Origin: Clostridia bacterium
Lineage (GTDB): Bacteria > Bacillota > Clostridia > Oscillospirales > Acutalibacteraceae
Direction of reading: 5' to 3'
Length of the DNA stretch: 16,403 nt
Assembly: GCA_017424125.1 (NCBI GenBank)
Contig: JAFPBM010000112.1
Span: 1 to 16,403, forward strand
A program made the translations under genes and the position numbers. This document shows positions 6,940 through 12,974 of the stretch, piece by piece (positions within the stretch are counted from its first letter, which is position 1; the number at the start of each line of letters is the position of its first letter). Under the pieces are notes generated by a model. The model saw only the letters and a program-made list of their open reading frames with translations, was not told the DNA's origin and did not search any database.

Positions 6940-7802
6940 TACACTATATCGTTTTTGTGAACAAACAAAACACCGAGAGTGTTTCTGCCGCAATGTGCGG
7001 AGACGGTGCAACCTGCGCGTGTTGCAAAAACTTCTCCCCACGGAAGTGCCTTTTTAACCTGTTCAACACAAGCATCAAGCACTTCTTTGTCAACACCTGC
7101 GTGTGTTACGAAAACACGTGTTTTGTCAATGTTGTCGGCGTCGGTAAGGCGCTCGTCAATATAGGTCTTGAGTACTGTTGCAAAATTGCCTCTGTATTTC
7201 TTCTCAACGCCCATACTACCGTCTTTAACAACAATACAGGGTTTAAGTTTCAAAAGGTTAGCGCCCAAAGCCGCAACGGCAGAGCAACGTCCGCCTTTTG
7301 CAAGATACTTAAGGTCGTCAACAACGAACGAAGCGTCAACGTAATCAGCGAGGGCTGAAACTTTTTCTGCAATTTCTGCAGCCGATAAACCTTTCTTCGC
7401 AAGTTCTGCCGCAGCAATAACCAAAAGTCCGCCGCCTGTTGAAAGGTTTTTGGTGTCAACAACGTAAACGCCGGGAACCTCCTCTGCTGCAAGACGCGCA
7501 TTGTTATTGTTAGCAGACATAGAAGAACTTATAGTAAGGTAAATAAGTTCGCTTCCGTCTTTGGTCATTTCTTCAAAAAACTCAATATGCTCACCGATAC
7601 CGGTAGCAGATGTTTTTGCAAGGGTGCCTGTGCGCTCTGCATATTCATAAAGGTCGTCAGGTGTTGCTTCAACGCCGTCAATATAACTTTTGTCGCCCAT
7701 AACAACCTCAAGCGGTTTAATGTGAACGTTGTATCTTTCAATAAGTTCGGGACTAAGGTCTGTTGTGCTGTCGCTGGAAATAATTACTTTCTTTTCAGCC
7801 AT
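6939..7802 (-). CDS. DegV family fatty-acid-binding protein
   Basis: Encodes 287 residues, typical for DegV/FakB. Members bind a fatty acid between two domains; FakB versions present it to the kinase FakA for phosphorylation and use in membrane lipids. Seen: N-terminal SSDSTTDL (residues 9-16), TSATGIGEHIEFFEEM, the LTISSSMS loop, DTKNLSTGGGLLV, the VDDLKYLAKGGRCS segment and C-terminal HAGVDKE and VSAHCGRNTLG, all in family order. Start: ATG at 7802 with GGAGG seven bases upstream; the frame runs upstream to 7850 but that part overlaps the promoter. No fakA lies nearby, so whether it works in the Fak system cannot be told from here. Confidence 0.95.
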   Translation of the reverse strand: MAEKKVIISSDSTTDLSPELIERYNVHIKPLEVVMGDKSYIDGVEATPDDLYEYAERTGTLAKTSATGIGEHIEFFEEMTKDGSELIYLTISSSMSANNNNARLAAEEVPGVYVVDTKNLSTGGGLLVIAAAELAKKGLSAAEIAEKVSALADYVDASFVVDDLKYLAKGGRCSAVAALGANLLKLKPCIVVKDGSMGVEKKYRGNFATVLKTYIDERLTDADNIDKTRVFVTHAGVDKEVLDACVEQVKKALPWGEVFATRAGCTVSAHCGRNTLGVLFVHKNDIV

Positions 7803-7831
7803 AAAAAATCCTCCATAGGTTATTTGAAAAT

Positions 7832-7860
7832 AGTATACCATAACGCGCACCTTTTAACAA
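7832..7860 (-). promoter_or_regulatory. SigA-type promoter of the degV family gene
   Basis: Minus strand: TTGTTA (7860-7855), 17-base spacer, TATACT (7837-7832), with an extended -10 TG one base upstream. It starts 30 bases before the ATG at 7802. Confidence 0.75.
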
Positions 7861-7876
7861 GCATAACTTTTGTCTG

Positions 7877-7905
7877 TTGACATAAATGTGGCTATGGGGT
7901 ACAAT
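7877..7905 (+). promoter_or_regulatory. SigA-type promoter of rpe
   Basis: Perfect -35 TTGACA (7877-7882), 17-base spacer, -10 TACAAT (7900-7905). The ribosome binding site AAGGAGATGA follows and the ATG is 20 bases downstream of the -10. It is the best housekeeping promoter in the window. Confidence 0.9.
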
Positions 7906-7925
7906 GTTTTTAAGGAGATGATTTT

Positions 7926-8570
7926 ATGGCAATGTTGTCACCGTCGGTGCTTTCGGCGGATTTTTTGCGAATGGATGAAATGTTAAAGACGTTTGAAGAA
8001 AACGGCGTCGATATGTTGCATATGGACGTAATGGATGGTAATTTCGTGCCCAATATGTCTTTCGGTGTGCCGGTTATTGAAAGTGTAAAACGCCACACAA
8101 AAATTCCAATGGACGTCCATTTGATGATAGACCGCCCGCATAGATATATAGACGATTTTGCATCTTGTGCTGATATTTTAGGTTTCCATTTTGAAGCGGG
8201 AAGCGACGTAGAGGCTACCCTTAAACAAATCCGTTCGCACGGCATAAAAAGTTGCCTTACCATAAAACCTTGCACAAAACCTGAAGATATTTTCACATAT
8301 TTACCGCTTTGCGATATGGTGCTTGTAATGTCGGTAGAACCCGGCTTCGGCGGACAAAAGTTTATGCCCGAATCACTAAAAAAGGTTGAAGCACTTAAGG
8401 CGGAAATCAAACGTCAGGGACTTTCCACACTCATAGAGATTGACGGCGGTATAAATAAAGAAACAGCACCCTTGGCGGTTGCCGCAGGTGCAGACGTTTT
8501 GGTGGCGGGCAGTTACGTTTTGGGTAGCAAAGATATAGCCGCAACCGTAAAAGAAATCAAGAGTTTATAA
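7926..8570 (+). CDS. rpe: Ribulose-phosphate 3-epimerase
   Basis: Encodes 214 residues, full length. It interconverts D-ribulose 5-phosphate and D-xylulose 5-phosphate in the pentose phosphate pathway. This (beta/alpha)8 barrel shows its metal and catalytic residues: SPSVLSADF at the N-terminus, LHMDVMDGNFVPN with His32 and Asp34, MDVHLMI with His65, the VEPGFGGQKF phosphate/substrate loop and IDGGIN with the catalytic Asp, then GADVLVAGSYVLG. The start is ATG at 7926 after AAGGAG; an ATG two codons on (7932) is possible but further from it. The gene stands alone, not in the common rsgA-rpe group, and its 3' end overlaps the convergent MecA-like gene by 14 bases. Confidence 0.97.
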   Translation: MAMLSPSVLSADFLRMDEMLKTFEENGVDMLHMDVMDGNFVPNMSFGVPVIESVKRHTKIPMDVHLMIDRPHRYIDDFASCADILGFHFEAGSDVEATLKQIRSHGIKSCLTIKPCTKPEDIFTYLPLCDMVLVMSVEPGFGGQKFMPESLKKVEALKAEIKRQGLSTLIEIDGGINKETAPLAVAAGADVLVAGSYVLGSKDIAATVKEIKSL

Positions 8571-9108
8571 TTTTGTTTATAGGGGTATTGGTACAAATCG
8601 TTTGCCAATACTCCTTTGTTTTTTCCACTAAAGTATCATCTTTATATATACCGTCGCAGTATTCGTACCCGAGCGCCAAAACCGAACGGTTTATGTATTC
8701 TTCGTTTATAAGCAAACGGTAAGCGTTGCCGTTTCTGAAAAGGTCAACACGGGTTTTGTCACTACCGTGTTTTTTAATTTGTTCACAGGTTAAAAGCAGG
8801 TCTTCGCAACTTAAAAACTCATATATGTAGATGCGCTTTTTGTGGTGGAGTGTGCGCCTTTTGCGTGGAGTTATAGTGAAACGTATGGTGCAACCGCCGT
8901 CGCTTCTTTGGCGCACCTTTATAAAAAGTCGTTCGCCCGAAAGATTAAAATCGGTTTCACACAACGCCTGTTTTAAGATGCTTCCAAGCGCCGCCTTGGC
9001 ATTTTTGTTATCATAGCGCAAATCTTCAAAACTACCGAAGTAATCGCATATTTCCACAGCCGAAAGGGTTACCAAAAGTTCGCGGTTATCCACTAAATCA
9101 TAAAGCAT
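8557..9108 (-). CDS. MecA-like adaptor protein
   Basis: Encodes 183 residues. The two-domain layout resembles MecA (Bacillus about 218): an N-terminal part with LLVTLSAVEICDYFGSFEDL, then a block ending FNLSGERLFIKVRQRSDGG that matches the MecA substrate-binding domain pattern, a basic linker (about 88-100), and a C-terminal part beginning YIYEFLSCEDLLLTC with RLLINEEYINR, like the ClpC-binding domain. MecA proteins deliver targets such as ComK to ClpCP and can restrain competence and sporulation. Divergence is high, so the function is inferred. Start: ATG at 9108 with GGAGG eight bases upstream; a GTG at 9123 is in frame but is part of that site. It has its own promoter. Confidence 0.6.
   Translation of the reverse strand: MLYDLVDNRELLVTLSAVEICDYFGSFEDLRYDNKNAKAALGSILKQALCETDFNLSGERLFIKVRQRSDGGCTIRFTITPRKRRTLHHKKRIYIYEFLSCEDLLLTCEQIKKHGSDKTRVDLFRNGNAYRLLINEEYINRSVLALGYEYCDGIYKDDTLVEKTKEYWQTICTNTPINKIINS
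8581..8626 (+). terminator. Intrinsic terminator of rpe inside the opposing gene
   Basis: On the plus strand, 8581-8591 pairs with 8605-8615 (11 pairs, one G-U), with an inner CAAA/TTTG helix in the loop, followed by TTTGTTTTTT. It starts 11 bases after the rpe stop and lies entirely within the 3' coding part of the minus-strand MecA-like gene. Confidence 0.65.
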
Positions 9109-9131
9109 ATAAAACGCCTCCACAAAGTAAT

Positions 9132-9159
9132 TTTATATTATTTTGTCCTACGTTTTCAA
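9132..9159 (-). promoter_or_regulatory. SigA-type promoter of the MecA-like gene
   Basis: Minus strand: TTGAAA (9159-9154), 16-base spacer, TATAAA (9137-9132); five of six matches in each box. It sits between the terminator of the upstream gene and the ribosome binding site. Confidence 0.6.
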
Positions 9160-9161
9160 GC

Positions 9162-9197
9162 GGTAAAATAAGGCAAACACGTTGCCGTGTTTGCCTT
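9162..9197 (-). terminator. Intrinsic terminator of the cysteine-rich gene
   Basis: Perfect 12-base stem (9170-9181 with 9186-9197), loop of four, followed on the minus strand by TTATTTTA, eight bases after the stop codon at 9205. Confidence 0.88.
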
Positions 9198-9204
9198 CGT
9201 TTTG

Positions 9205-9999
9205 CTAACAGCCTGTTCCGCAACCAAAGTGGTCGGGACAGTCGCCTTGTCTTGGCGGAAAGAATTCGTCTGTCGGGAATTCAATCTTTCTGAAAACGTC
9301 ACAGGGGTGGTCTGTCGTGTCGTCGCACTGTTTTTCGGGAATACAGAAATCATAAACGGGGATAAGCATCTGTACGTTGCGAACAAGTTGAACGATGGTG
9401 AAAAGACCAAGTGTTACAAAAATTGTGGGTGTGCCGTTTTCAAGTTCGGTCATAACCTGACCGCCAAGGCAGCCGCAAATGCAATTGGGAATACAGCAAC
9501 TACTTTCGTAACAGTCGCGGATTTCGCCGATTCTTGCCGAAAGCGGAATGGGGTCAACGCTCTGAACAACACAGCGCGGAGTGTTCTGTGTGCGTACCAT
9601 CTGCATATCCATTGCGTCCTCAAGCGTTACGTTGTTGCTGAATACCTTGACGTTGCCGTCACTGCCGTATAAAATCACCTTTTTGTTAAAATAAGCAATA
9701 CCGCGAACGGTGCTGGGTGCGGCGTGCGGTGTTATGAACAGGTCGAATTCTACAAGGAAGAAGAAAGTAAGGTCGCAGGAATAATATCCGCGGTTGAAAC
9801 TTACAGGTTCAACGTCAATGTAAACGTTAAGTACCTCGGCAGAGCGTGTCTTAACACTCTGTGCACGTTTGATGAGTGCCTGGTCTGCGGGGAGAAAATA
9901 ACATCTTAAATCCTCCAAACAGTCGCGGTCACAACACGAATCGTAGACTCTGCCCGCGTCAATGCAAACGGCCTCTTTGAAACTATTGTTATCTGACAT
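9205..9999 (-). CDS. Conserved cysteine-rich protein, possibly a spore-layer protein
   Basis: Encodes 264 residues with about 19 cysteines (7%), many in pairs or clusters: SCCDRDC (21-27), SCC/NC/ICGC in the middle, and a C-terminal tail with CPDHFGCGTGC. The N-terminal half (FKEAVCIDAGRVYDSCC, then VYIDVEPVSFNRGYYS and KKVILYGSDGNVKVFS) looks like a conserved beta-rich domain that I have seen in unnamed clostridial proteins. There is no signal peptide; one hydrophobic stretch (IFVTLGLFTIVQLV) is probably core rather than membrane. The start is ATG with GAGGAGG upstream. A sigma-K-like box lies before it and spoVAC is divergent, so a cross-linked or metal-binding spore coat role is a reasonable guess, but not shown. 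Gene reality is firm; function unknown. Confidence 0.75.
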   Translation of the reverse strand: MSDNNSFKEAVCIDAGRVYDSCCDRDCLEDLRCYFLPADQALIKRAQSVKTRSAEVLNVYIDVEPVSFNRGYYSCDLTFFFLVEFDLFITPHAAPSTVRGIAYFNKKVILYGSDGNVKVFSNNVTLEDAMDMQMVRTQNTPRCVVQSVDPIPLSARIGEIRDCYESSCCIPNCICGCLGGQVMTELENGTPTIFVTLGLFTIVQLVRNVQMLIPVYDFCIPEKQCDDTTDHPCDVFRKIEFPTDEFFPPRQGDCPDHFGCGTGC

Positions 10000-10043
10000 A
10001 AAAAAGCCTCCTCAAAGTTAAAAGTTTAAAAACTTCTATACCA

Positions 10044-10068
10044 TACTATGTAAAAAAGCCGTTTGTGT
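10044..10068 (-). promoter_or_regulatory. Sigma-K-like promoter of the cysteine-rich gene
   Basis: Minus strand: CACA with AC at 10068-10067, 16 bases, CATAGTATG (10050-10042), matching AC-16-CATAnnnT except for G at the final consensus A. The distance to the ATG at 9999 is about 40 bases. An alternative is an extended -10 TGGTATAGA with no clear -35. Confidence 0.35.
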
Positions 10069-10124
10069 TAAAAAATGTATTAAATTTATACGTTTTGTAA
10101 AGAATATTAGCGGAGATGGTAAAA

Positions 10125-10568
10125 ATGAATATAACAGAACAAGAATATAAAGGGCTTGTAAAAAAAGCGTCGCCCCCGTCACCAAAACTCAAGGATTTTG
10201 TGTGGGCGTTCTGCGTGGGCGGTTTTATATGTATGCTCGGTCAACTTTTATATGAACTTTATACCTATTTAGAACTCACCGACGAAGTGTCAAGAATGCT
10301 CGTGCCCGTTACGCTTATAACCCTTTCGGCACTCTTTACGGCGCTTCATATATTTGATGATGTTGCTAAACACGCGGGCGCAGGAACCCTTGTACCCATA
10401 ACAGGATTTGCAAACGCTGTTGTGTCTCCGTCGATTGAATTCAAAACAGAAGGATGGGTATTGGGCCTTGGCGCTAATATGTTCAAAATCGCAGGACCTG
10501 TAATTGCCTACGGCACAATTGCAAGTGTTATTTATGGGGTTATATATTGGATAACAACATTGTTCTAA
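10125..10568 (+). CDS. spoVAC: Stage V sporulation protein AC (spore DPA channel component)
   Basis: Encodes 147 residues (Bacillus SpoVAC about 150). SpoVAC is an inner-membrane protein of the spore that forms part of the route for dipicolinate uptake during sporulation and release at germination; Bacillus SpoVAC has mechanosensitive channel behaviour. Seen: cytosolic N-terminus ending PSPKLKDFVWAF, a helix CVGGFICMLGQLLYELY, a second LVPVTLITLSALFTALHIFDD, the conserved AGAGTLVPITGFANAVVSPSIEFKTEGWVLGLGANMFKIAGP region split by me into its family motifs TGFAN, EGWVLG and NMFKIAGP, and a last helix. Start: ATG at 10125 with GGAG nine bases upstream; the ATG at 10116 abuts that site directly. 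No spoVAD or spoVAE follows, so it is a single-gene unit. Confidence 0.95.
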   Translation: MNITEQEYKGLVKKASPPSPKLKDFVWAFCVGGFICMLGQLLYELYTYLELTDEVSRMLVPVTLITLSALFTALHIFDDVAKHAGAGTLVPITGFANAVVSPSIEFKTEGWVLGLGANMFKIAGPVIAYGTIASVIYGVIYWITTLF

Positions 10569-10573
10569 TCGTA

Positions 10574-10620
10574 TGGAATGCATTTATGCATTCCAAAAAC
10601 GGAACGGATAAATCCGTTCC
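10574..10620. repeat. Two tandem short palindromes
   Basis: Two perfect hairpins lie between spoVAC and its terminator: TGGAATGCAT-TT-ATGCATTCCA (10574-10595) and GGAACGGAT-AA-ATCCGTTCC (10601-10620). Both have GGAA...TTCC ends and two-base centres, but neither is followed by a T-run, so they are not ordinary terminators. They look like short dispersed palindromic repeats of the kind scattered between genes in related genomes; copy number cannot be judged from one window. Confidence 0.6.
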
Positions 10621-10627
10621 CTACATC

Positions 10628-10660
10628 AAAAGGCTTGACCAATTTGGTCAAGCCTTTTTT
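10628..10660. terminator. Intrinsic terminator between spoVAC and the radical SAM gene
   Basis: Perfect 13-base stem (10628-10640 with 10646-10658), loop AATTT, then further T. It would end spoVAC transcription 60 bases past its stop and separate it from the next gene on the same strand. Confidence 0.9.
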
Positions 10661-10716
10661 ATTTGCATTTTAAATGCTGTAATATTATAATTAAAAATAG
10701 AGAACGGGGTGATACT

Positions 10717-11580
10717 ATGTATAAAACCGCTAATGATTATTATAAAGAAAAATTCGGGTGCAAGGTGTATAAACTATCGCTCGACGGCGGCTTTACCTGT
10801 CCAAACCGCGATGGCACAGTAGGTATGGGCGGTTGTATTTTCTGTTCTGAAAAGGGCAGCGGCGAATTTGCAGAACGCGGAACGGATATAAAAGAACAGT
10901 TGGAAAAAGCAAAACTGCGAGTTGAAAATAAGATAAAAAGCGGTAAATATATTGCATATTTTCAAGCATTTACAAGTACATACGCCCCGTGTGAATATCT
11001 TAAAAAATTATTTTACGAGGCAATAAAACCTGATTATATAGTCGGTCTTAATGTAGCCACCCGCCCCGATTGTCTGCCGGACGACGTCATTGAACTGTTG
11101 AAAGAAATAAATAAAATCAAGCCCGTAACGGTAGAGTTGGGACTTCAGACCTCTAACAATTCGGTAGGAGAATACATAAACCGCGGTTATAAAACGGAGT
11201 GTTATAAGGACGCAGTATCACGCTTAATTGAAGCGTCACTTGAGGTCATCACCCATATTATAATAGGTCTTCCCAATGATAACCCCGAAGAAACGACCGA
11301 TTACGCTGTAAAATGCGGTACAAACGGAGTAAAATTTCATCTGCTTCATATCCTTAAAAACACGCGTCTTGCAAAGGAATATGAAAAAGGAAAGATAACG
11401 TCATTAACCCTCGAAGAATATGCAAAGATTTTGAAAAAGTGTATATCAAAATTGCCAAAAGACGTGGTTGTCCATAGAATAACGGGCGATGGCGCCAAAC
11501 GCGATTTGGTAGCACCACTCTGGTCGGCTGACAAAAAGAAAACGCTAAATTTTTTAAAAGAATATCTAAAAAACGCTTAG
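10717..11580 (+). CDS. TIGR01212-family radical SAM protein (YtqA/YhcC-like)
   Basis: Encodes 287 residues. It contains the 4Fe-4S ligands of this family as Cys28-x11-Cys40-x2-Cys43 within LDGGFTCPNRDGTVGMGGC, followed by YFQAFTSTYAP, GLNVATRPDCL, VTVELGLQTSN and HIIIGLPNDNPEET, a textbook order for TIGR01212 proteins. The Bacillus homologue YtqA has, as I recall, been tied to processing of the tRNA wobble-uridine side chain (named MnmL); that role is not visible in the sequence. Start: ATG at 10717 with GGGGTGAT upstream; an in-frame TTG at 10663 would add 18 unlikely residues. The last codons form half of a shared terminator with the convergent aminotransferase gene. Confidence 0.92.
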   Translation: MYKTANDYYKEKFGCKVYKLSLDGGFTCPNRDGTVGMGGCIFCSEKGSGEFAERGTDIKEQLEKAKLRVENKIKSGKYIAYFQAFTSTYAPCEYLKKLFYEAIKPDYIVGLNVATRPDCLPDDVIELLKEINKIKPVTVELGLQTSNNSVGEYINRGYKTECYKDAVSRLIEASLEVITHIIIGLPNDNPEETTDYAVKCGTNGVKFHLLHILKNTRLAKEYEKGKITSLTLEEYAKILKKCISKLPKDVVVHRITGDGAKRDLVAPLWSADKKKTLNFLKEYLKNA

Positions 11581-11599
11581 CCGATTGGCTAAGCGTTTT
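11570..11599. terminator. Shared bidirectional terminator containing both stop codons
   Basis: Perfect 13-base stem (11570-11582 with 11587-11599), loop GATT. The stop codons of both convergent genes (TAG at 11578-11580 on plus and 11591-11589 on minus) lie inside the stem, so both proteins end in Asn-Ala encoded by the same AACGCTTAG. Confidence 0.92.
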
Positions 11600-12794
11600 C
11601 GTTTATAAATTCACCAATTTTTATTACCGCCTTTTGCAATACGTTAGGCTCGGGTAACATAACTATACGGAAATGGTCGGGCTCTTCATATAAAAAGCCA
11701 CTTCCCGGGACAAGGAGAATGTGTTTTTGAAGTAACAGTTTTTCTGCGAAAACGGTGTCGTTTGTTTCCTTTAAAAATTCAGGTTTGATTTTTGGAAAAA
11801 CGTAAAATGACGCATCGTTTTTAACGTATGAAAGGCAATCAAGTTTGTCTAATTCTCTAAAGGTTGCCTCTCTTTGTTTATAAAGTCTGCCGTCTTCGGC
11901 TATAAGACTTTTAGTATATTCCGTATCTGCAAGTGCAGCGGGGATAACTGTCTGCATCATAGCATTTGCCGAAAGTCTTATTGACGCGAGTTTAAGCAAA
12001 GCACCACTGATTTCTTCACGCACGAGTGCAGGACCGCTCACCACAAGCCAACCGCACCTAAAACCGCAAAGGCAGTGTGATTTTGAAAGACCGTTCATTG
12101 TGATTACGGGTATATCGGTAGCAAGATTTGCAAAAGAAACATGATTTTTACCGTCAAAAACAAGTCGGTCATAAATCTCGTCGGATAAAACGGTAATACG
12201 GTGCTGTCTTGCAATTTCGGCAATAGAAAGCAACGTATCATTTGAATAAAGTACCCCTGTAGGATTATTGGGATTAATGATTACAATGGCTTTTGTTCTT
12301 TTTGTTATTAAACTTTTAATATGTTCAGTATCGGGATTCCAACCATAGTTTTCATCACATTTGTAAAAAACGGGGGTGGCACCGCGAAGGATTACCTCGT
12401 TACACCAAAGTGAGTAACAGGGTGAGGGCAACAGTACCTCATCACCTGGGTTTAGAAGCGCGGTTGATATAAGATTTGCAATTTCGCTTACACCGTTTCC
12501 TATAAAAATATCGTCTATTGAAAAATTATAAAAACCTTTTGAACGGTGGTATTCAAAAATCGCGTTTCTCGCCTCTGCCATTCCTCTGACGTCACAATAT
12601 CCCACAGCGGTATCGATTTTTTGAAACAGGGCGTTTTTAACGCTTTCGGGCATAGAAAAACCGAAAGTTGCGGGATTGCCCGTGTTAAGTTTGAGTATCT
12701 TCTCTCCGCGCTTTTCAATTTCCAAAGCCGTATAAAAATTCTTTCCGCGTATATCGGAATTAACGCGGCTTATTACGTCTGCACATATATTCAT
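11589..12794 (-). CDS. Pyridoxal-phosphate aminotransferase, AlaA-like
   Basis: Encodes 401 residues, the usual length of fold type I class I/II aminotransferases. The closest type I recognise is glutamate-pyruvate aminotransferase AlaA of Escherichia coli: LKLNTGNPATFGF, VGYCDVRG, FIGNGVSE, the NPNNPTG motif (174-180), SDEIYDRL (204-211) and the PLP-binding lysine in NGLSKSH (Lys238) follow AlaA's pattern block by block. It probably makes alanine from pyruvate and glutamate, but substrate specificity is inference; aspartate or aromatic use is possible. Start: ATG at 12794 with GGGTGA upstream; the frame stays open far upstream across the divergent peptidase gene, which is antisense chance. 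It has its own SigA-type promoter. Confidence 0.87.
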   Translation of the reverse strand: MNICADVISRVNSDIRGKNFYTALEIEKRGEKILKLNTGNPATFGFSMPESVKNALFQKIDTAVGYCDVRGMAEARNAIFEYHRSKGFYNFSIDDIFIGNGVSEIANLISTALLNPGDEVLLPSPCYSLWCNEVILRGATPVFYKCDENYGWNPDTEHIKSLITKRTKAIVIINPNNPTGVLYSNDTLLSIAEIARQHRITVLSDEIYDRLVFDGKNHVSFANLATDIPVITMNGLSKSHCLCGFRCGWLVVSGPALVREEISGALLKLASIRLSANAMMQTVIPAALADTEYTKSLIAEDGRLYKQREATFRELDKLDCLSYVKNDASFYVFPKIKPEFLKETNDTVFAEKLLLQKHILLVPGSGFLYEEPDHFRIVMLPEPNVLQKAVIKIGEFINENA

Positions 12795-12822
12795 AATATC
12801 ACCCATAAAAAAGTATGTGCTG

Positions 12823-12851
12823 ATTATAGCAAAGGTTAATATTATAATCAA
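12823..12851 (-). promoter_or_regulatory. SigA-type promoter of the aminotransferase gene
   Basis: Minus strand: TTGATT (12851-12846), 17-base spacer, perfect TATAAT (12828-12823), 28 bases before the ATG. Confidence 0.72.
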
Positions 12852-12867
12852 ATACAAATATTTGTAT
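12852..12867. promoter_or_regulatory. 16-base perfect palindrome, possible operator
   Basis: ATACAAATATTTGTAT reads the same on both strands and directly abuts the -35 box of the aminotransferase promoter. Its size and symmetry fit a dimeric regulator site. It is AT-rich, so chance is not excluded; no regulator is identified for it. Confidence 0.35.
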
Positions 12868-12921
12868 ATTAAGTATATATAAAAAATTATAATATTGCAG
12901 ATAGGCAAAAGCAATTTTATA

Positions 12922-12950
12922 TTGCTATTATGTTTTTTCGGTGTTATAAT
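12922..12950 (+). promoter_or_regulatory. SigA-type promoter of the M20 peptidase gene
   Basis: TTGCTA (12922-12927), 17-base spacer, TATAAT (12945-12950) with extended -10 TG. An inverted repeat AGCAAT/ATTGCT (12910-12926) overlaps the -35 and might bind a regulator. Confidence 0.78.
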
Positions 12951-12974
12951 CAATAAATATAAGGGGGATTTATT

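Noticed and set aside
9187..9672. Plus-strand open frame of 161 codons
   Set aside because: It is the mirror of the cysteine-rich gene on the opposite strand, starts inside a terminator stem, and has no recognisable product; the minus-strand gene has a good ribosome binding site and a conserved pattern.
10042..10048. CATACTA as a sigma-G -10 for spoVAC
   Set aside because: No GNATR-like -35 lies 17-18 bases upstream, and it is about 65 bases from the spoVAC ribosome binding site. I could not find a convincing forespore promoter for spoVAC elsewhere in the gap.
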